A stretch of DNA of 64,000 nucleotides from Paenibacillus sp. (GTDB taxonomy: Bacteria; Bacillota; Bacilli; Paenibacillales; YIM-B00363). The notes below the pieces were generated by a model, which was not told where the DNA came from, made no database searches, and saw nothing but the letters and a program-made list of their open reading frames with translations. Shown piece after piece: positions 59,401 to 64,000 of the stretch. A program made the translations under genes and the position numbers. Location of the stretch: NCBI RefSeq assembly GCF_031177825.1, contig NZ_JAPSKE010000011.1, forward strand, positions 62,001-126,000. Reading direction: 5' to 3'. Numbering within the stretch: the first letter of the stretch is position 1; each line of letters starts with the position of its first letter.

Positions 59401-61413
59401 GATGCAAAAGGTTGGTATGCGTTAACGCTTCCTTGGACGGACTTCGACCAATTGGAATCTTATGTGGAGTTGACCGTGAGGGACCATGAGGGTTACGAGC
59501 CGGTCGACCGGAGCTTAGAGACGAATATCGCTGACAACGCGATCGCCGAAACGACGATTCCGTCGTTGATGACATCTCCCGATGTGCTCCCGGTGAATCG
59601 CGTTCAGTATCGTCCAGGCGATCCGACCTCGAACGTTTCGGGCGGCGAGCTGGAATGGTTCGACTTCTCCGGGTACGATTTTTATAACGAAGATTCTTAC
59701 GAGAACGTTAATAATAGCAAATACAACATTTACGTCCTTGACGGGAATCTGACGAAGCTGAAATGGCTCGGCCAAGTAAAGCGCGTCGGTCCGCGGCATA
59801 CATTCACGCTGGAGCCCGGGGCGACGTTCCCGGCGGGCGCGAAATACTTCGGCGTCGAGAAGGTCAACGTCGATAATATCGCAAGCGTCAGTCTCGCGAC
59901 AGTCGCTATGGAAGGGCAACAACCAGGAATCGGGTATCTCCGCTTCGACGATGAGGATTATGAGCTGCATGAAATCGGAGGAAGGGTCTATTGGGGCTTC
60001 TCCAGCGCCGCGGAAGCGAGCGCGATCAGCGGGTACGAGGTTTACCTCGGAGACGAGGAAGGCCAACCGGTCGGGGGTGCGATCGCCACCGCCGCAGCCT
60101 CCGCCTCCGAAACCGTCGTCCCGTTGAATACGGAAATTTCAGCTGGAAGACACACGTTGGTGGTTCGGACGCTGCTCGCATCGGGCGAGGTGAGGGACGA
60201 TTCCATTCCGTTGTTTGACGCGCCTTATCTCCCGGACGGTGTAATGTTGACGGACGCCGATGGAACCCGGGGCAACGTCGAAGCTACGCTGCATTGGAAC
60301 AAGGCGCCCGGGGAGGAATATTACGACGAGTATGTCGTGCAGCCTCACTTGGAAAATGGGAACGTCGGGACGGCATTGGTGCGAAAACCTACGGAATCTA
60401 CCAATTCCTACGAAGTCGAACTGACGGAGCCGTTCTCTACGTCTACCTATCGTAAATTCTTGATTACGGTGGGGAGAGAAGGTCAGGCGCAGGCTCCCGC
60501 CTGGAGGAATATCGAAATCGTCGACAATACGACCGGGGAGAGCGTCGAAGCGACTGTCAACGCTGCGCTGCAAGCGCCCAACGATGCGGCTTTCAACGGT
60601 TATCGGAACGGCTCTATGCTTGACGTTCAACTTTCTTGGAAACAAGAGAACGGGGACATTAATTCAGTCTTCGGGTACCAACTGTACTTCCTAAACGAAA
60701 ACGAAGAGAAGGTCCGTTCCTACATCTTCCTGAGGTATTGGGATAAGAGCAGTCCGGCTACTTACATCACAGTTCCGGACAATATCCTCATCCCGACGGG
60801 CGCGACGAAAATCGGCATCTACGCGGTAAACTCCGACTATGAGGAGAGCGCATCGGCCGCGATCGTCGATCTGGCGGAAATTCCGCCGATGCCGGCACTG
60901 CCGCATGCGGTTGACGTCGGACTTTTCGATATCGATCCGCAGGCGGATCGGATCGCGGGCACCGTCATGTGGAGCCCTGCCGAAAGCGAGGCGGGTCTTG
61001 AGAGTTACGATATTCTCTTCGCCGACAGCCACGGTACACCTGTAGGTAGTCCGATCGGCACGGTGACGGCGAAGACGGGGGCGTATCGATTCCCGCTGCC
61101 GACCGAAGGCGTCGTCGTTCCTTCCGGAGCTACGCAAATCCTCGTTCGGTCGAACTATGCAACGGGCAGCGGCAAGGCGCTCCTGCCGCTGACGGACCAT
61201 CGGTCCGAATGGCAACTGGAGGCGAATGCGCGCATGCTCGTCAATCCAACGACCGCGGAGCCGTTGTCGCTCGTTCATGTATTCCAGTACATGAATGGCA
61301 GGCGCCGATTGCCGAATTTCGCGGGTCCCGATGGGTTCGGGAAGGAAGACGTTCAGTTCCTGCTGCGGCTCCTCGAACCAAGATCCTGGGCGCTGACCCC
61401 GCCGTTGGTGTAA
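56491..61413 (+). CDS. very large secreted protein with RCC1-type propeller and ten similar repeats
   Basis: This is a 1640-residue exported protein with a signal peptide at residues 1-33. Residues 40-375 show seven (V/L)(Y/W)xWG-type blades (VWTWG, LYAWGEG, VYAWGTGADGQLG, VYGWGRN, VYGWGD, VWGIGD, LYTWGYG), making one RCC1-like propeller. A CNA_B/Cna-like segment follows (about 382-460). About ten divergent repeats of roughly 110 residues then run to near 1580, each starting F-x-D-x-D(P)...I/V-x-G-x-(L/V)-x-W and ending with a G-x-P-(I/V)-G strand. The last 45 residues (VHVFQYMNGRRRLP, KEDVQFLLRLLEP) look like a worn dockerin-type element. Function unknown; likely a surface adhesin. The middle is less GC-rich than its neighbours. 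A long terminator follows. Confidence 0.85.
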   Translation: MDMRGFKKSMSLCLAVAISFGTALPWTQPRALAEDSGSAKVTQAAAGEDFMAARKSDGTVWTWGNPSDVTGYYEHPSPTRKRGLPSIKEIATTQSMVFALTETNDLYAWGEGYFGVGNYYSNSESPVFVMSGVEKIAAGRYHALALKGGRVYAWGTGADGQLGDGLSTSTDTPVAVITGTGVLTDVVDIAAGYESSYAITRDGTVYGWGRNFDELSSPVAIPISENGAFSSGKLYSGWNANQAYVVTVSGAVYGWGDMGYLPDSPTPLSFPVADVEVKSVSAGDDFALFLDADGQVWGIGDNENKELTDAVSSAGTAVPALLPLSHTVSVAAGIENAYAANADGALYTWGYGYRGSMREQNDSPQVTVVQEMGKSLYVRLVDGVTGLPIEREDIWLEVERNSEITAGYSELDEGTGIYSFHNISDEAHTLYVNSEYDLGYKDVELLLSELPDTAEAAPLEVKLVPEWYPEEMEFVDLDPREHYIQGILYTDASYSAPGMKFEVFFVDSLGSPIGSPLVVRESFGGNFYIDEKAVPTEAEGLRVYTTLAGAGARLTTENWLLFTDDPVDVLQLKFQDTNGGEYYIEPHVEWTDPASTDRFVEYELYLIQGTSYLPWLVPPGEGESPTTEERYSFGSEQKTLLKTYPIGQGTYNYTVTGENDFRDSQQFAVRMVDAEGNYSELFYAPIFDSVVDETNDIYYETEDVGDIEDVMFTDMDSDPDEVGGRLVWRPSGNADGYVVYFVSADGDGEKIEPYAHIGSNDQYVLDIPMNTALPVPGARLAVFPEDNGGVAYWGEVASTPSAPNYVSFFDTDGRPHSIAGPLYFQGLSKTSGIDRHEVFFTDASGNIIDDVEGDPVPIAAVEPNNYKAYHTEYTIMIGGENGIAPVDIPAGATFLGVRAVGADGAAGKMRVIRLWDDRLLPTSLSFIDTDPDAGEISPKLVWRMAPDESGISTYQYLTDAEYGEQLPGEADAKGWYALTLPWTDFDQLESYVELTVRDHEGYEPVDRSLETNIADNAIAETTIPSLMTSPDVLPVNRVQYRPGDPTSNVSGGELEWFDFSGYDFYNEDSYENVNNSKYNIYVLDGNLTKLKWLGQVKRVGPRHTFTLEPGATFPAGAKYFGVEKVNVDNIASVSLATVAMEGQQPGIGYLRFDDEDYELHEIGGRVYWGFSSAAEASAISGYEVYLGDEEGQPVGGAIATAAASASETVVPLNTEISAGRHTLVVRTLLASGEVRDDSIPLFDAPYLPDGVMLTDADGTRGNVEATLHWNKAPGEEYYDEYVVQPHLENGNVGTALVRKPTESTNSYEVELTEPFSTSTYRKFLITVGREGQAQAPAWRNIEIVDNTTGESVEATVNAALQAPNDAAFNGYRNGSMLDVQLSWKQENGDINSVFGYQLYFLNENEEKVRSYIFLRYWDKSSPATYITVPDNILIPTGATKIGIYAVNSDYEESASAAIVDLAEIPPMPALPHAVDVGLFDIDPQADRIAGTVMWSPAESEAGLESYDILFADSHGTPVGSPIGTVTAKTGAYRFPLPTEGVVVPSGATQILVRSNYATGSGKALLPLTDHRSEWQLEANARMLVNPTTAEPLSLVHVFQYMNGRRRLPNFAGPDGFGKEDVQFLLRLLEPRSWALTPPLV

Positions 61414-61421
61414 AACATAAA

Positions 61422-61475
61422 ACTAAAACTAAAGAGCCGAAGTCGAGTATCCGACTTCGGCTCTTTAGTTTTAGT
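61422..61475. terminator. 24-bp perfect-stem terminator
   Basis: Twenty-four-base arms pair perfectly (ACTAAAACTAAAGAGCCG... with its complement) around AGTATC. The arms carry A and T tracts on both sides, so it should work in both directions. Confidence 0.9.
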
Positions 61476-61477
61476 AC

Positions 61478-61596
61478 GAAAGGGAAAACCTCCCTGGGCC
61501 GTAAACGTGAAAAACCGGGCAGTAAGAGGGAGGTTTTCCCTTTCATCTTTAAAATTCCCCGCGCCCGAACCGAATAAGAGGGAGGATTTCCCGTTC
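61478..61596. repeat. three copies of an 18-bp element, one inverted
   Basis: GAAAGGGAAAACCTCCCT (61478-61495) is the exact complement of AGGGAGGTTTTCCCTTTC (61527-61544). A third copy with two mismatches lies at 61579-61596. The first two could form an 18-bp stem with a 31-nt loop. The element may end the minus-strand UPF0435 transcript. Confidence 0.75.
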
Positions 61597-61611
61597 GCGG
61601 GCAGGCGCGCG

Positions 61612-61836
61612 TTACCCCTTGCGCAAATTGCCGAGCTCGGAGACGATCGCCTCGATTTCGCTGATGCTGAACCGCTCCTTGCTCATGACCATATCGTAGA
61701 GGTCTTTCAAATCCTCGTACATCTCTTCGTTGAACTGCGTCGACTTGATCGCCGCTCCCGTCGCCATCCGGAGCCGCGTCTTAATCTGCTCGACCATGTA
61801 ATCGACGTTCTCCGGCGTCGCCTTCGTGAGGTCCAT
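61612..61836 (-). CDS. yfkK: UPF0435 (DUF1128) family protein
   Basis: This is a 74-residue helical protein matching UPF0435/YfkK across its length: DLTKATPENVDYMVEQIKTRL, then MYEDLKDLYDMV, and FSISEMEAIVSELG-like SISEIEAIVSELGNL. Function is unknown; it is found across Bacilli. The start ATG 61836 has AAAGGACGGGACC upstream; a longer open frame towards 62289 is antisense to yyaC and not real. It is divergent from yyaC with a 91-bp gap. Confidence 0.9.
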   Translation of the reverse strand: MDLTKATPENVDYMVEQIKTRLRMATGAAIKSTQFNEEMYEDLKDLYDMVMSKERFSISEIEAIVSELGNLRKG

Positions 61837-61927
61837 GAGGTCCCGTCCTTTCGTCTTGGTTGGATTCATTGTATCATGGTTGCTAGGAAAATGCTTCGAA
61901 AACGAAGCCGCGAACGGAGGAACGAGC

Positions 61928-62440
61928 ATGGAGCGATGGACGACGGTGGATGGCGAAGGATTGAAGCGCGAGCTGCTCGACCTGCGCGGCAAGATCAATG
62001 GAAGGCCGATCACGTTCCTGTGCATCGGAACGGACCGCTCGACCGGCGACGCGCTCGGGCCGCTCGTCGGCACGGCGCTGTCGAACGCCGGGTACGAGCG
62101 CGTCATCGGCACGCTGGCGTCGCCGTGCGACGCGAACACGCTGCCCGCGTGGATGACGGAGCTCGCAGCGATTCCCGCGGGCACCGAGGCGGTCGTCGCG
62201 ATCGACGCGGCGCTCGGCCGTCCGGAATCGGTCGGCCGCTTCCAAGTGACGCACGTGCCGATGCTGCCGGGCGCGTCGATGGGGCGCAATCTGCCGCCCG
62301 TGGGCGATTACGGCATCGCCGGCATCGTGAACGGGAACGGCATCAAGTCGTACGCGATTCTGCAGAACACGTCGCTGCATCGCGTCATGACGATGGCCGA
62401 CACGATCGTACACGCGATTACAGCAGCGTTCCCAAGGTAG
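61928..62440 (+). CDS. yyaC: spore protease YyaC
   Basis: This is a 170-residue protein of the DUF1256/YyaC family, which shares its fold with the germination protease Gpr. Key parts are FLCIGTDRSTGDALGPLVG, GTLASPCDANTL, VVAIDAALGRPESVG and PGASMGRNLPPVGDYGIAG. It is expected in the spore, acting in protein processing, and it marks the host as a spore former. GGAGGAACGAGC precedes ATG 61928. A 6-bp hairpin (GCTTCG-AAAA-CGAAGC) lies 20 bp upstream. It ends 22 bp inside the convergent SRAP gene. Confidence 0.92.
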   Translation: MERWTTVDGEGLKRELLDLRGKINGRPITFLCIGTDRSTGDALGPLVGTALSNAGYERVIGTLASPCDANTLPAWMTELAAIPAGTEAVVAIDAALGRPESVGRFQVTHVPMLPGASMGRNLPPVGDYGIAGIVNGNGIKSYAILQNTSLHRVMTMADTIVHAITAAFPR

Positions 62441-63134
62441 GCGGCGGCTCCGGGGGGGCGACCTCCTCGATGCAGGCGGGCGCGTCCCAGCGGACGTTGC
62501 CGACGGCCGCCGACACCGGGTAGGCGCGCATCGCCGCGTCGTCGTACGGCCGAAGCAGCGGCAGCAGCCGGTCCGGCGCCGAGACGGATCGATCGAGCCA
62601 GAGCGTCTCGTCCTCGCGGCGGAGGATCGCCGGCATCCGGTCGTGGATCGCGGACATCGTCCGATTCGGCTCGGTCGTCACGATGACGCAGGAATGATGT
62701 CGCGTGCCGTCCTCCGCCACATACGTATCATATAGGGCCGCGAACGAGAAGAGCGGCCGATCCGTCAAGACGACGCGCATCGGCTGCTTCTTCCCGTCCG
62801 CGGCTTTCTTCCATTCGTAGAAGCCGTCCGCGGGCACGAGGCAGCGCCGGCGCGCCAGCAGCGTCTTGAACGTCGGCCGCGAGGCGAGCGATTCCGCGCG
62901 CGCGTTCATCAGCGGCGCGGGCGCCTTCCCGTCGGCACCGGTCCACGACGGCTTCAGCCCCCAACGCAGCCAGCCGGCCCGGCGCTTCCCCTCGTGGGCG
63001 ATGACCGCGAGCACGTCCTGTCCGGGTCCGACGTTATATCGAGGCGCGATGCGCTCCATCTGTTCCGCCATCTCGATGAAAAACCATTCCCTGACGAGCC
63101 CCCAATCGGCCGTCAACGTAAAACGTCCGCACAT
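62418..63134 (-). CDS. SRAP family protein (YedK/HMCES), abasic-site DNA-protein crosslinker
   Basis: This is a 238-residue protein of the SOS response-associated peptidase family. The catalytic Cys2 is in the start MCGRFTLTA. The conserved Asn is in LMNARAESLASRPTFK, Glu in ADGFYEWKK, and the His in SAIHDRMPAIL. Relatives crosslink to abasic sites in single-stranded DNA through Cys2 and shield them. ATG 63134 is required by the Cys2 rule and has GGAGGGAT upstream; the longer frame to 63188 is not used. Confidence 0.93.
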   Translation of the reverse strand: MCGRFTLTADWGLVREWFFIEMAEQMERIAPRYNVGPGQDVLAVIAHEGKRRAGWLRWGLKPSWTGADGKAPAPLMNARAESLASRPTFKTLLARRRCLVPADGFYEWKKAADGKKQPMRVVLTDRPLFSFAALYDTYVAEDGTRHHSCVIVTTEPNRTMSAIHDRMPAILRREDETLWLDRSVSAPDRLLPLLRPYDDAAMRAYPVSAAVGNVRWDAPACIEEVAPPEPPPTLGTLL

Positions 63135-63190
63135 GCGACGGATCCCTCCTTGGGATCTATTTTCGCATGCACGGACGACTTCATACAAAT

Positions 63191-64000
63191 CTAGAATTGC
63201 AAAACGACCATCGCGTGCGACGTAAATTCAGGGACCGTCGTTCGCACGACGCCGCCGTCCTGCGCGAACGTCAGTTTCTCCCCGCTCGGCGCGAGGTAGA
63301 CGTCCTTCGCCGCGGCCGGCGCCGCGATCTCGACCGCCACGTCCCGCATCGGCACGAGATCCTCGATCACCTCGACGCTCGTACCGCGGCGAACCGGCGA
63401 GGCATACAGCAGATGCGCCACCCATCGGTTCTCCGTCGTCTGCCGCTGTACCGTGACGACGCCTTGCGCCGGCAAGTTCGTTCGCAGCGTCTTCTTCGGC
63501 AGCAGCCGGTCCAGCGCGTACAGCACGCTCTCCCGCAAGACGAGGCTGCCCTTCTTGGCGTAGTCCTCGAATACGTTCCACGCAAGGTAGATGCCATGCT
63601 CGCCTTCGGTCATCCCGGGGCCGTCGGCCTCGAGCGTGCTCGGCGTGTGCTGGTGCGAGCAGAACGCGAAGACGTCGCGGTTGAAGTACGAGTTTTCCCG
63701 CGATCCGTGCGCGATTCCGCCGTCCGCCAGCTCGACGCGCTGGCCCTGCGCATACATGACGTAAGACGCCGAAGGCAAGCCGGCCACCTCGAAGTTCGGG
63801 CGGAAGTAGCTCGGCGCGTACGGATTCGGCTCGACGTACGCGGCGCCGAGCTTCAGCGCGAAGGCGTCGCCGGCCGGCGTCAAACCGGACGTCCCCGTCG
63901 CGAGCACTTTGCCGCCGGCGGCGAGGAACGGCGTAAGACGCTGCAGCAGGTCGTCGTCGACCGGTACGGCGTCCGGCAGGATGACGACCTTGTACCGCGC
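63191..64000 (-). CDS. C-terminal part of a glycoside hydrolase with beta-galactosidase trimerisation-like domain (5' end outside the window)
   Basis: The frame is open from the window end for 269 codons to a stop at 63191. The visible N-terminal part, ARYKVVILPDAVPVDDDLLQ...FLAAGGKVLATGTSG, is the glutamine-amidotransferase-like fold of the GH42 trimerisation domain. It is followed by a region with CSHQHTPS and ENRWVAHLLYASPVRRG, and a final all-beta part (VPMRDVAVEIAAP...VYLAPSGEKL). This end is seen on GH42 and on related Paenibacillus proteins annotated as alpha-amylase-family or GHL6 enzymes. The catalytic barrel would lie beyond the window. It lies 56 bp upstream of the SRAP gene on the same strand. 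Confidence 0.8.
   Translation of the reverse strand, partial: ARYKVVILPDAVPVDDDLLQRLTPFLAAGGKVLATGTSGLTPAGDAFALKLGAAYVEPNPYAPSYFRPNFEVAGLPSASYVMYAQGQRVELADGGIAHGSRENSYFNRDVFAFCSHQHTPSTLEADGPGMTEGEHGIYLAWNVFEDYAKKGSLVLRESVLYALDRLLPKKTLRTNLPAQGVVTVQRQTTENRWVAHLLYASPVRRGTSVEVIEDLVPMRDVAVEIAAPAAAKDVYLAPSGEKLTFAQDGGVVRTTVPEFTSHAMVVLQF

Overview
The window looks like chromosomal DNA from a GC-rich, spore-forming member of the Paenibacillaceae (Paenibacillus/Cohnella type). The evidence is a set of Firmicute-specific families (YwbE, UPF0435/YfkK, spore protein YyaC, BceRS-BceAB, YesM/YesN regulators, YtrA-type GntR), strong AGGAGG-like ribosome binding sites with many GTG/TTG starts, and very large secreted modular proteins. 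This placement is inferred from gene content; no rRNA or tRNA gene, CRISPR array, prophage or insertion sequence was seen.

Layout. 1-2.5 kb: end of a mannitol PTS operon (mtlA, mtlR, minus strand). 2.8-6.9 kb: a small protein, then an FCD-type GntR regulator divergent from a two-subunit glycolate/D-lactate oxidase operon (glcD-glcF). 7-10 kb: ywbE, small unknowns, and a YtrA-like GntR/ABC operon with a clear promoter-operator. 10.2-13.9 kb: HelD, a K+ channel with an RCK domain, and a glutaredoxin. 13.9-19.6 kb: a phytanoyl-CoA dioxygenase-like gene divergent from an AraC regulator, an unusual fusion of a COG0523 GTPase to a SAM methyltransferase, then a 42-codon ORF plus terminator in front of an ABC-F ATPase (a possible attenuation leader). 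19.7-26 kb: a decayed sugar permease, an SPFH protein with an Arc-like partner, and a complete BceRS-BceAB antimicrobial-peptide resistance module.

26.05-27.7 kb is the strangest stretch. A gene for a small DUF559/Vsr-like nuclease is preceded by an 82-bp tandem array whose units each form a hairpin. It is followed by about four extra copies of its own 3' end, all of which keep the reading frame and a stop codon. 27.7-33.8 kb: a membrane protein, a secreted GH26-like hydrolase with a copper-amine-oxidase-N-like tail, a MalY/PatB lyase, a lipoprotein sugar dehydrogenase and an AraC regulator. 33.9-37.6 kb: the Leloir operon galK-galE-galT. 37.7-38.8 kb: a 51-residue protein and a CPBP protease whose ribosome binding site lies in a hairpin.

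39.2-52.7 kb is a glycan-use locus. It holds a 1706-residue secreted GH99/WbsX-like enzyme with carbohydrate-binding modules, a YesN/YesM two-component pair, an oligosaccharide ABC importer (lipoprotein plus two permeases) and a cytosolic WbsX-like protein. The likely logic is digestion outside the cell, import, further digestion inside, and induction through the two-component system. 52.8-64 kb: a luciferase-like oxidoreductase, an rRNA m5C methyltransferase, a UDP-glucuronate 4-epimerase-like protein, a 1640-residue RCC1-propeller surface protein with about ten repeats, UPF0435, YyaC, a SRAP/YedK protein, and the C-terminal part of a glycosidase with a beta-galactosidase trimerisation-like domain.
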